Shown piece by piece: positions 14,936 through 21,457 of a stretch of 27,975 bases of DNA (position 1 is the first letter of the stretch; the number at the start of each line of letters is the position of its first letter). The notes under the pieces are model-generated. The model did not search any database. It was not told where the DNA came from and saw nothing but the letters and a program-made list of their open reading frames with translations. This DNA comes from CBDUWP01 sp965370955. Lineage in GTDB: Bacteria > Planctomycetota > Phycisphaerae > Sedimentisphaerales > Anaerobacaceae. The stretch is from the NCBI GenBank assembly GCA_965370955.1, contig CBDUWP010000006.1, positions 1 through 27,975 of the forward strand. Direction: 5' to 3'. The position numbers and the translations under genes are program-made.

Positions 14936-15861
14936 TTGATTTCCTTTATCATTTTAGCTATTTCACTAATGTTATAGCTTGTGTCATTTAGTCGCAGGGC
15001 AAATTGTTTCGCAAAGAGTGACATTAAAAAAACGCTTTTGACGAGCTTGTTAGGTGGTGTGCCGAAATCTTTTAAGAGTCGTTGCAATTCAATTTTTTCA
15101 ATAGGCAATAATTCTTTTTTTAGATTATTTAGCCTTTCTTTGCTCTTGGTGACATATTGCTGTGACATTTCGATTCCGCAATATTTTCGCCTTAGCATGA
15201 TAGCAGCAGCCGTTGTTGTTCCCGATCCGCTAAATGGGTCTAATATACAGTCGTTTTTGTTGGAGCTGGCAGCTATAATTCTCATCAAAAGATTTGTCGG
15301 CATTTGGCATGGATGCCAGCTTGTTCTTTCTTTGAATGTTCCACATACTCTGGGAAAATCACTCCAGACATCGTCCGGCAATTTGCCGTTTGGATTCGCT
15401 CGTTTATCATTATATATAAGCTGACGATCAGAGGGTTGGCGAATAGCTTGATCGTTAAATGTGAAATTTGTTTTGTCGTTCACGAAATAAAAAATATGGG
15501 TATGACTTCTCGCAAATTTTTGCTTTGTTTGCTGACCAAAACTATAATGCCAGACGATCCAATTTCGCATTGTAAAGCCAAGCTGATCGGTTGCGATTAT
15601 TTTGATATTAGCTGCGTATTCATCGCCGATAGCGATATAAAATGAGCCGTTTGGTTTTAGAACTTTTTCACAGGCAGTCATCCAGTCGATTGTCCAGTTG
15701 ACGTAATTTTTGCTTTTGACTTTGTCGTGATATTTGTCGTATTTATAACCGATATTGAAGGGCGGATCAGCAAAAATCAAATCAGCGAATGGCTTTTCGA
15801 CTTGATTCAATGTTTTGATACAGTCACCGCAAGTTATATCATTCATCAGAGATTTATTCAT
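14932..15861 (-). CDS. Orphan site-specific DNA methyltransferase (beta-class, N4-cytosine or N6-adenine)
   Basis: 309 aa SAM-dependent DNA amino-methyltransferase. Motif IV (catalytic) DPPFNIGY at residues 32-39 comes first, and motif I (SAM-binding) ILDPFSGSGTTTAAA at 206-220 comes late. That order defines the beta class, as in CcrM and many type II N4/N6 enzymes. HPCQMPTNLLMRII just before motif I is the usual lead-in. A C-terminal tail of about 60 residues (LPIEKIELQRLLKDFG …) follows the core and may help target recognition. DPPF occurs in both N4-C and N6-A enzymes, so the methylated base is undecided. No restriction endonuclease is adjacent; instead it is first in an operon with lnt and a HEAT protein, with a 4-base overlap into lnt. 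The ATG at 15861 lacks a Shine-Dalgarno (see promoter). M6 is an alternative start. Confidence 0.92.
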   Translation of the reverse strand: MNKSLMNDITCGDCIKTLNQVEKPFADLIFADPPFNIGYKYDKYHDKVKSKNYVNWTIDWMTACEKVLKPNGSFYIAIGDEYAANIKIIATDQLGFTMRNWIVWHYSFGQQTKQKFARSHTHIFYFVNDKTNFTFNDQAIRQPSDRQLIYNDKRANPNGKLPDDVWSDFPRVCGTFKERTSWHPCQMPTNLLMRIIAASSNKNDCILDPFSGSGTTTAAAIMLRRKYCGIEMSQQYVTKSKERLNNLKKELLPIEKIELQRLLKDFGTPPNKLVKSVFLMSLFAKQFALRLNDTSYNISEIAKMIKEIN

Positions 15862-15867
15862 AGCGAT

Positions 15868-15895
15868 ATTTTATATAGATAGGCCATTTTAGCAA
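15868..15895 (-). promoter_or_regulatory. Predicted promoter giving a leaderless or near-leaderless transcript
   Basis: On the minus strand TTGCTA (15895-15890), a 16-base spacer, then TAAAAT (15873-15868). The -10 ends six bases before the ATG of the methyltransferase gene, so initiation is expected at or next to the A of ATG. No ribosome-binding site precedes that ATG, which is consistent with a leaderless message. Confidence 0.4.
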
Positions 15896-15989
15896 GCGGC
15901 AATTATTAGAGCCTGCCCTTAAAGTGATGGTCTCATAAAAAATGTGGTTTTGATTGTGTATTTCATGGTGTTTTTTTAATTTTACATCG

Positions 15990-16018
15990 TTGATTAGCCG
16001 ATATCTACTTAATAACTT
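15990..16018 (+). promoter_or_regulatory. Possible promoter for hisA
   Basis: TTGATT (15990-15995), 17-base spacer, TAACTT (16013-16018), about 60 bases before the hisA ATG. Both boxes are imperfect. It is the best-spaced candidate in the gap between the divergent methyltransferase and hisA genes. Confidence 0.28.
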
Positions 16019-16080
16019 GTGGGGCTAGATTGTGGTCATTTAATTTGCAGTTTTATGTTTTAATTTGGATGGGTTTTTTC

Positions 16081-16806
16081 ATGGACATTATTCCAGCTAT
16101 TGATTTGATTGACGGCAAATGCGTCAGGCTTATTCAGGGCAATTACAATAAGAAGATAGATTACAATGATGATCCTGTTGCTCAAGCTGAGATTTTTGCG
16201 TCCAAAGGTGCTAAAAAATTGCATGTTGTTGATTTGGAAGGTGCTAAAACCGGCAAATCAGTCAATGCTGATGTGATTGGCAAGATTTCCGCAGTTGCTG
16301 GCCTTGAGGTTCAAGTTGGCGGTGGAATTCGCGATGAGCAAACGATACAGCAATTTTTGGATTTGGGCATAAGCAAAGTTATTATAGGCACTAAAGCTGT
16401 TGAGGATTTCCAGTGGTTTGCCAAGGTTACCGAAACGTTCAAAGGCCACGTGATATTAGGCCTAGATGGCAAGGGTGCTAATGTTGCGACTCACGGCTGG
16501 ACCAAAAGTGACAGCCGTACATTGCTGGAATTTGCGATAGAGGCCTCAAAGTTACCGATTGAGGCGATTATTTATACTGACATATCGAAAGATGGGATGA
16601 TGATTGGCCCTAATGTTGAAAAGACTCGCCGAATTGCTGATGCTGTTACTGTGCCGGTGATTGCCTCTGGCGGTGTTAATACGATTGAGGACATTGAGCA
16701 GTTGTCTATTTTCAGTTGTATTTCCGGCGTGATTGTTGGGCGTTCATTGTATGAGGGATCGCTAGATTTAGCTGACGCCATAGCTGTTGGCACTCGTGAC
16801 GCTTAG
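16081..16806 (+). CDS. hisA: Phosphoribosylformimino-5-aminoimidazole carboxamide ribotide isomerase
   Basis: 241 aa TIM-barrel enzyme (ProFAR isomerase, fourth step of histidine synthesis). The two catalytic aspartates are visible: D8 in MDIIPAIDLIDG and D129 in VILGLDGKG. Also seen are QVGGGIRDEQTI (78-89, first phosphate site), YTDISKDGMMIGPN (165-178), VIASGGV, and the second phosphate site GVIVGRSLYEG. Start: the frame extends upstream to a GTG at 16030, but ATG at 16081 gives the canonical MxIIPAIDL N-terminus and has GGATGGG (16067-16073) seven bases ahead, so it is chosen. Stand-alone here: no hisH or hisF neighbour, although hisA usually sits with them. PriA-type dual activity with TrpF is not excluded, but nothing points to it. 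Confidence 0.95.
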   Translation: MDIIPAIDLIDGKCVRLIQGNYNKKIDYNDDPVAQAEIFASKGAKKLHVVDLEGAKTGKSVNADVIGKISAVAGLEVQVGGGIRDEQTIQQFLDLGISKVIIGTKAVEDFQWFAKVTETFKGHVILGLDGKGANVATHGWTKSDSRTLLEFAIEASKLPIEAIIYTDISKDGMMIGPNVEKTRRIADAVTVPVIASGGVNTIEDIEQLSIFSCISGVIVGRSLYEGSLDLADAIAVGTRDA

Positions 16807-16848
16807 CTTGAACTTAGCTCTTTTGTGTTTGATTTTTTTGTTTATGAA

Positions 16849-16877
16849 TTGTCTTTTTATCCTTTTTTGTGTACAAT
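16849..16877 (+). promoter_or_regulatory. Predicted promoter of ssrA
   Basis: TTGTCT (16849-16854), exactly 17 bases, TACAAT (16872-16877). The start would fall near 16884, about 24 bases upstream of the mature tmRNA 5' end, in line with 5' processing by RNase P. One of the best-matching promoters in the window. Confidence 0.6.
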
Positions 16878-16907
16878 GGAAACAGTTGTTCTTTGGCAAA
16901 TGGATAA

Positions 16908-17261
16908 GGGGGCGACTGGCTTCGACCGGACGATAGACGGTCAAGTTGCATGTCCAGGACGTCGGTTGGCCTGGTTAATCATCCCGACACCTTAATTTTA
17001 ATTGGCAACTCACAGTTGCGTATGGCTGCTTAAATAGTGGCCGGTTCTGTCAGATATTGCCTGCGTATTTGATAAGAGCCTCAGAAAGTAGGCTGCTGCT
17101 GAAAGGTTTTTCGGGCCTTAGGCAAAAGACTAATTCCGGGATAGCGGATTTAATAGCCTGTTGTTTGGCGATTTTTGACGTGAACTTTAAATAAGCAACT
17201 AAACATGTAGACGCTTGGTTTGACACGTTACGGGACGGGGGTTCGAATCCCCCCGCCTCCA
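16908..17261 (+). ncRNA. ssrA: tmRNA (transfer-messenger RNA)
   Basis: About 354 nt, rescuing stalled ribosomes by trans-translation together with SmpB. The 5' end GGGGGCG pairs with CGCCTCC at the 3' end (17254-17260), a seven-pair acceptor stem with A17261 as discriminator; CCA is not encoded and must be added. The tRNA-like end shows GACTGGCTTCGACCGG near the 5' side and a T-arm GGGGG-TTCGAAT-CCCCC. Pseudoknot 1 is clear: CCAGG (16954-16958) with CCTGG (16970-16974), and GTCGG (16961-16965) with CCGAC (16984-16988). The tag frame ends with codons for NSQLRMAA then TAA (17031-17033); with GGC at 17004-17006 as resume codon the tag is GNSQLRMAA, 15 bases after pseudoknot 1. The resume codon is inferred; ATT at 17001 is the next alternative. 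It ends in the degradation-type AA. Confidence 0.96.
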
Positions 17262-17355
17262 GTCTTCATTCAGAGCAAAAGCGATGAGTGAAGACTGTCA
17301 CGCCTTAGCTTTAGTGAAGGCGGACTTATTTTTGAACAGTTAAAAATGCTCTGAA
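17261..17355 (+). terminator. Structured 3' flank and probable terminator of ssrA
   Basis: A bulged hairpin GTC(A)CGCCTT / AAGGCGGAC (17297-17325) is followed by TTATTTTTG (17326-17334), a plausible intrinsic terminator. Two further pairs interlock with it: AGTCTTCA (17261-17268) with TGAAGACT (17289-17296), and TTCAGAGCA (17269-17277) with TGCTCTGAA (17347-17355). The first 8-bp stem starts at the tmRNA discriminator base and may guide 3' processing. Confidence 0.6.
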
Positions 17356-17383
17356 TTACGACTCGGCAAGCCAGAATGAAATT

Positions 17384-18253
17384 TTATTTTCTTAGTTCAT
17401 AAGCATCCTGAAGTAAGGTTTTTATTATTTTAGCATTATCTTCGATATCTTTTCCTATTAGTCTAAATCGGTAACTTCCCCTTTGCTTATCATAATCTAA
17501 AGTGTCTAGGCTAGACGATGATATGAGTTCATCATATTCTTTAGATTGTGGAAGGTGTATCGCGAGCCTTAGGGCGTTTTTTTGTGGTCGGCAGGTTGCA
17601 AAGTTTAAAGGTTTGCCATCAACCCAGAACCCGATATACTGTTTATTGTAGCTTTGTTCTATGGGTGAAATAAATTCATTGGCTATGTTGAGTATTTTAT
17701 CTGCTAATTCTGCAGTTTTAGGTGTACCTTTTTTCGTTTCCCAATAATTTCTGTCCGTTGGTTCACCAATTTCTTCATCTTCATCCAGATAGCCAAGACG
17801 GACAGTATCCAGAACTTTTGTAAAAAGCAATCCGATACCATCGGAAGTTTCTACAACAGAAACTTGCAGTGCTATAATAGGGATAAAACCATTAAATAAG
17901 CTTATAACATTCAAAAATCTACTTGTTATGTCCTCTGCAATAATGACAGCAGTATGGTCATATTGAGGGTATTTTTTTCGCTCGATATCCCAGTATTCTA
18001 TGGTTCTAATTATATGTGATTCATCAACGGATCCGAGCTGTATTTCTACTTCATACCTATCATGTCCATCTGCTTCTTGAAGTAACAGGTCTAATCTTCC
18101 AGCTCTAAAATGCACTCTCTCGCGGTCTTTGACTACAACATCTCCTAAATTTAAAATTGAGGGATCTTCTACAATTACTTGATGCAGCCATCGCTCACTA
18201 TATTTGGGGTGGTTTTTTAGACAGATAGTTTTGAGTTTGATATGAGGTAACAT
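17384..18253 (-). CDS. PD-(D/E)XK nuclease-like protein with C-terminal accessory domain
   Basis: 289 aa. The N-terminal half (about 25-150) has the shape of a PD-(D/E)XK nuclease of the NucS/DUF91-like type: PSILNLGDVVVKDRERVHFR then AGRLDLLLQ (D55) and RYEVEIQLG (E68, E70, Q72), followed by DESHIIRTIEYWDIERKKYP and HTAVIIAEDITSRFLNVISL. The usual lysine position reads Q (E-x-Q), a known variation, so activity is likely but not certain. The C-terminal half (about 170-289: YIGFWVDGKPLNFATCRPQ … YRFRLIGKD) looks like the DUF5655-type accessory fold; this is from memory. ATG with AAGGAG nine bases upstream. It is a single gene, minus strand, between ssrA and mraZ, with no restriction or defence partner next to it. 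DNA repair or defence are both possible; unproven. Confidence 0.75.
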   Translation of the reverse strand: MLPHIKLKTICLKNHPKYSERWLHQVIVEDPSILNLGDVVVKDRERVHFRAGRLDLLLQEADGHDRYEVEIQLGSVDESHIIRTIEYWDIERKKYPQYDHTAVIIAEDITSRFLNVISLFNGFIPIIALQVSVVETSDGIGLLFTKVLDTVRLGYLDEDEEIGEPTDRNYWETKKGTPKTAELADKILNIANEFISPIEQSYNKQYIGFWVDGKPLNFATCRPQKNALRLAIHLPQSKEYDELISSSSLDTLDYDKQRGSYRFRLIGKDIEDNAKIIKTLLQDAYELRK

Positions 18254-18401
18254 AGCAGATTTCTCCTTAAAAATTTCAATTTTATATAAATTGTTGTTTT
18301 ATCTTATCGGTTTTTGGAGGCTTTGTATTTGATATGGAATGTTGTATTGGGCAGAAAAATGGCCAAAAATCCCAAAAATATAGAAAAATTCAAGAAAAAG
18401 G

Positions 18402-18430
18402 TTGCTAAAAGTGGTGGTAAGTGGTAACTT
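18402..18430 (+). promoter_or_regulatory. Probable MraZ operator boxes within the mraZ promoter
   Basis: Two AAGTGG repeats (18409-18414 and 18419-18424) are spaced ten bases apart, one helical turn, as in the repeated AAAGTG/TGGG-type boxes bound by MraZ in other bacteria. They sit between TTGCTA (18402-18407) and TAACTT (18425-18430), which form a weak promoter with a 17-base spacer. Binding here would block it, giving autoregulation of the dcw cluster. A further AGTGGG lies at 18451-18456, at the mraZ start. Confidence 0.5.
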
Positions 18431-18465
18431 TTCCCTAAACCAAACTATTGAGTGGGAAAGATGCC

Positions 18466-18939
18466 ATGCTTTTGTTAACAGGCGAATACGAACATGTGAT
18501 TGATTCTAAGAGTCGGGTGCTGATCTCGAACAAGCTTAGAAGTCAGATTGATGTTGCCGAACATGGTAGTGATTTTTATCTTGTTCTCGGCGTTAATGGC
18601 ATTTTGTGTCTCTATCCTGAAAAATATTTCGAGAAGATCATGCTCGCCGCCGCTCCTCAAGACAGTGCCCCAGATGAGGCTGTCGCTTTTGAGCGAATCA
18701 GCTTTGCTCTTGCAAGCAGGGTTGATCTCGACAATCAGGGCCGGCTGCTTATTAACGATCGGCTTCGCAAACGGGCAGGTCTCTTAAATAAAATCACCTT
18801 AGTCGGTGTAAGAGATCACGTCGAATTGTGGAACACCCAAAGTTGGCAGCAGTATATTGACGATCATATACCTCAATATCAAAAACAGATGGCTCAAGCT
18901 CGCCAGTCAGTTATGCAGAACGAAGCGAAACATTTATAA
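18466..18939 (+). CDS. mraZ: Transcriptional regulator MraZ
   Basis: 157 aa DNA-binding protein with two AbrB/SpoVT-like swapped-hairpin domains, the first gene of the dcw (division and cell wall) cluster, which it represses. First domain: TGEYEHVIDSKSRVLISNKL (near residues 5-24); second: the matching SRVDLDNQGRLLINDRLRKR (near 85-104). The tail HVELWNTQSWQQYID is also typical of MraZ. The frame is open from a TTG at 18448, but ATG at 18466, with GGGAAAGA just upstream, gives the family-normal N-terminus MLLLTGEYEHVID. Candidate operator repeats lie about 45 bases upstream. The gene is followed by a small unknown gene and rsmH. Confidence 0.93.
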   Translation: MLLLTGEYEHVIDSKSRVLISNKLRSQIDVAEHGSDFYLVLGVNGILCLYPEKYFEKIMLAAAPQDSAPDEAVAFERISFALASRVDLDNQGRLLINDRLRKRAGLLNKITLVGVRDHVELWNTQSWQQYIDDHIPQYQKQMAQARQSVMQNEAKHL

Positions 18940-19007
18940 ATTTAATAGATTAAGGCTAAAGGGCTATTTGCTCAAAAGCCTATTGATGGATTCTTAATGG
19001 AGTGAGA

Positions 19008-19211
19008 ATGATTACTGAAAGAAATAGTTTCGATATTGTCAATCAAAGCCTGACAGGCCAGCGGGCAATTGATCAGAAAGCATTGGTTTCTTTGGATGTG
19101 CTATCTGAAAAATTGCAAAACCTCAAGGATTCAAATCCAATTTTCGCCAACATTGGCTTCTCTGATTACGTTAGTGATATCAGTGCTATGGCGAATGTTG
19201 TGCAGGTTTGA
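19008..19211 (+). CDS. Small protein of unknown function between mraZ and rsmH
   Basis: 67 aa, soluble, mostly helical (ITERNSFDIVNQSLTGQRAI then QKALVSLDVLSEKLQNLKDS), with no cysteines and no membrane segment. Not recognised. The ATG at 19008 has GGAG (18999-19002) five bases upstream; an in-frame GTG at 19002 is also possible but would overlap the ribosome site. It lies 68 bases after mraZ and 42 before rsmH on the same strand, so it is in the dcw transcript. The length, ribosome site and uninterrupted operon position argue that it is real; its absence from the classical mraZ-rsmH pairing makes it noteworthy. Confidence 0.65.
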   Translation: MITERNSFDIVNQSLTGQRAIDQKALVSLDVLSEKLQNLKDSNPIFANIGFSDYVSDISAMANVVQV

Positions 19212-19253
19212 TCTTTGGTTTTTTATTTTGGCTATAGTGGTGATTGATCAATT

Positions 19254-20171
19254 GTGACTGAATCCAATGTTGAACATGTGCCTGTTTTGGCTGAAACTTT
19301 GGGCCAATATGTCACCTTAGAAGGTGACGGAGTGATGGTGGACTGCACGGTGGGGCAGGGTGGACATAGCTCAATATTTAGCAAAAAATTGACAACAGAA
19401 GGAACGATTATTGGCATAGATTTTGATAAAAATTCGCTAAACTCCGCTCATTCAAAACTGAAAAATCTAAACTGTAAAGTTAAACTTATAAAAAGCAATT
19501 TTGCCGATATTAAAAACTGTCTCAAAATAGCCGAAATCGAAAAAGTCGATTTTATCCTGGCTGATCTGGGATTCTGCTCAGCTCAACTTGATGATAAAAA
19601 AATAGGACTAAGTTTTTCTGAAGATGCGCCGCTAGATATGAGAATAGACAAAAGCCTAAAGGTTACAGCAGCCGATATAATCAATGGCTTCGATGAAACA
19701 AAAATAGCCGATATTATCTATAAATATGGCGAAGATCGAGCGTCAAGACGAATTGCAAAATTTATCGTAAATTATCGACGTCAACAAAAAATTATGACAA
19801 CAACGCAACTGGCAATGATAGTCTGTAAAGCCCTAGGACGCAGGCCGGTGAGCCGGTCGGCAAGCGGTAAAAAAAGGATACATCCGGCAACGAAAACCTT
19901 TCAGGCTTTGAGAATTGCCGTAAATGGTGAACTAGATAATCTGACAGCATTGCTAAACAGTGCCCCTGATGTTTTACGCACGGGCGGACAAATAGCTGTC
20001 ATAAGCTTTCACAGCCTAGAAGATAGAATTGTTAAATATGATTTTAAGGAAAATAAAGCTGACGGTAAATATGAGATTATTACGAAAAAGCCACTAATAC
20101 CATCAAGGCAAGAAATGATCCTCAATCGCAGAAGCAGAAGCGCTAAATTACGAATCGCTAAACGGATTTGA
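19254..20171 (+). CDS. rsmH: 16S rRNA (cytosine-1402 N4)-methyltransferase
   Basis: 305 aa SAM-dependent enzyme (formerly MraW) that methylates C1402 in the ribosomal P site, a normal second gene of the dcw cluster. Seen: HVPVLAETL (8-16), SAM motif I VDCTVGQGGHS (29-39) with the acidic IIGIDFD downstream, DFILADLGFCSAQLDD with the motif IV-like DLG, HPATKTFQALRIAVN, and ISFHSLEDRIVK near the end. All family signatures are present and the length is normal. Start is GTG at 19254 with GGTGAT (19239-19244) nine bases upstream. The last codons (gct aaa cgg att tga) are partly duplicated just downstream. Confidence 0.96.
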   Translation: MTESNVEHVPVLAETLGQYVTLEGDGVMVDCTVGQGGHSSIFSKKLTTEGTIIGIDFDKNSLNSAHSKLKNLNCKVKLIKSNFADIKNCLKIAEIEKVDFILADLGFCSAQLDDKKIGLSFSEDAPLDMRIDKSLKVTAADIINGFDETKIADIIYKYGEDRASRRIAKFIVNYRRQQKIMTTTQLAMIVCKALGRRPVSRSASGKKRIHPATKTFQALRIAVNGELDNLTALLNSAPDVLRTGGQIAVISFHSLEDRIVKYDFKENKADGKYEIITKKPLIPSRQEMILNRRSRSAKLRIAKRI

Positions 20172-20269
20172 ATGTGAATTGGAAAAAATTAGTCGAAGCG
20201 ATAAACAGATTTGAATGTGAATTGGAAAAAATTAAAAGTGTTATTAAATTAGAAGTGTTATTAAAAAAG
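20157..20269 (+). repeat. Tandem duplications after rsmH
   Basis: A 35-base unit covering the last rsmH codons and stop (20157-20191) is repeated at 20200-20234 (period 43). The last 27 bases, starting GATTTGAATGTGAATTGG, are identical and the first eight differ at three positions. It is followed by two 17-base units beginning AAGTGTTATTAAA (20236-20252 and 20253-20269). Noncoding, AT-rich, between rsmH and the LysM gene; they look like replication-slippage products. Confidence 0.8.
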
Positions 20270-20285
20270 AAAACGGAGTTTTGCT

Positions 20286-21218
20286 ATGACTTCTGATGCC
20301 AAAGTAGGACTATTACTGGGACTGGTTTTTATATTTGTTATCGCTTTTATAATAAATGGTTTGCCCGGCTTCAACGGAAGCACCGAACCAGCTCAAACAG
20401 GTAACAATCAATTAACACAAAGAATGGTCAAAGCCAGCGAAAGGCCTATCGTGCTAGGAGCGGCAGAACGAAAGTTCGATCAGCAAGCTAAAGCCAAACG
20501 AATTTACAGCAATAGATATCAACCTTCCGGAAAATCAAATAGAGCTGCTGTTAACCATATAGCTGCCAACGACAACGCAAAGCCAAATGTAAGGACAAGG
20601 ACGACAAGGACGATTAGGCCTATCAATGATGCTGTAGGAGTACTGACTCAAGCGACAAAAAACCCAGATGGCTCAGTGCGGTTTGTAACTAATTTGCCGA
20701 CCAAAATCAAAACCACTAATCAAAATGGTCAATCGCCTGCAATTTCACTTAATCAAACAGGCAGTATTGCTAAACGAATGAATCGGTATCAGAACAAATC
20801 TAAAATATATGTCGTAAAAAGTGGTGACAGTGTCGCTAGTATTGCTGTTAAATTCTATGGGCAAAAAAAAGGTAATAAACTAGCCACTATCAAAAAAATC
20901 GTTGCTGCTAATAAAAAATCAATCAAATCTGCTGATAAGATTTTTGTTGGCCAAAAACTTATAATGCCGTCATTAAGTGGTGATTTACAATCAAAGCCAA
21001 AGAATGTTTTTGCTGTTGTTTCTCGCCAGAAAAAAGCGATTAAAAGCCTTAAATATCGTAACTATGTCGTCAAAGATGGTGACAGCTTATGGCAGATCGC
21101 TCAACAGAAACTTGGCAATGGTTCCAGATATGTTGAAATTAGCAAACTGAATCGAAAAATAATCGCCGATGGTAATGAATTGACAATTGGCGATAAAATC
21201 AGATTGCCATTGAAATGA
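20286..21218 (+). CDS. Membrane-anchored protein with two LysM domains
   Basis: 310 aa. N-terminal membrane anchor (about 7-26, VGLLLGLVFIFVIAFIINGL), a long low-complexity basic and polar linker (about 30-170), then LysM 1 (about 173-228, YVVKSGDSVASIAVKFYG … KIFVGQKLIMP) and LysM 2 (about 259-310, YVVKDGDSLWQIAQQKLG … LTIGDKIRLP). LysM modules bind the glycan chains of peptidoglycan, so the protein should tether the inner membrane to the wall. The MTSDAKVGLLLGLVFIF opening recalls LysM proteins of planctomycetes (memory, untested). ATG with CGGAG about eight bases upstream. The gene sits inside the dcw series between rsmH and ftsL, arguing for a role in division or septal wall. Confidence 0.88.
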   Translation: MTSDAKVGLLLGLVFIFVIAFIINGLPGFNGSTEPAQTGNNQLTQRMVKASERPIVLGAAERKFDQQAKAKRIYSNRYQPSGKSNRAAVNHIAANDNAKPNVRTRTTRTIRPINDAVGVLTQATKNPDGSVRFVTNLPTKIKTTNQNGQSPAISLNQTGSIAKRMNRYQNKSKIYVVKSGDSVASIAVKFYGQKKGNKLATIKKIVAANKKSIKSADKIFVGQKLIMPSLSGDLQSKPKNVFAVVSRQKKAIKSLKYRNYVVKDGDSLWQIAQQKLGNGSRYVEISKLNRKIIADGNELTIGDKIRLPLK

Positions 21219-21246
21219 TAGTTGCTAATTGTGAGAATTTGTTTTT

Positions 21247-21441
21247 ATGAACTTTAGATTTATTTTTGTCGTTGTTTGTGTTATGGCCATGTTGTTTGTG
21301 ACTGTGTATGTCCGCAGCAAATCAAATCATCTGCATTATGAGTTTTGCAAAATAACCTTAGAGCAAAATCGACTACGACAAGTTATCGCAAGCAAACAGT
21401 TGCGTTTGCAAAATTTGATCAATCCGGCTTCAGCATTGTGA
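21247..21441 (+). CDS. ftsL: FtsL-like division protein
   Basis: 64 aa: a hydrophobic span at residues 3-22 (FRFIFVVVCVMAMLFVTVYV), then a short helical segment (about 26-60) with leucines at heptad spacing (LEQNRLRQVIASKQLRLQNL). Size, topology and position immediately before ftsI match FtsL, the small bitopic protein that pairs with FtsB and recruits FtsW/FtsI to the septum. Primary sequence of FtsL is poorly conserved, so the call is by architecture and order. ATG; ribosome site weak (TGAGAA about 11 bases upstream). ftsI begins 16 bases after the stop. The short extracytoplasmic helix (about 35 aa) is near the low end for FtsL. Confidence 0.75.
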   Translation: MNFRFIFVVVCVMAMLFVTVYVRSKSNHLHYEFCKITLEQNRLRQVIASKQLRLQNLINPASAL

Positions 21442-21457
21442 TCGCCAAAAGAAATCT

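Noticed and set aside
16030..16080. Upstream GTG extension of hisA
   Set aside because: It adds 17 residues ahead of the canonical MDIIPAIDL N-terminus, while the ATG at 16081 has its own GGATGGG site.
17230..17400. tmRNA 3' end as an attachment site of an integrated element carrying the nuclease-like gene
   Set aside because: No integrase is present and I could not find a second copy of the tmRNA 3' end before mraZ or anywhere else in the window.
18277..18293. CAATTT-TATAT-AAATTG dyad near the nuclease-like gene start
   Set aside because: Very AT-rich and short, readily expected by chance; no regulator can be assigned.
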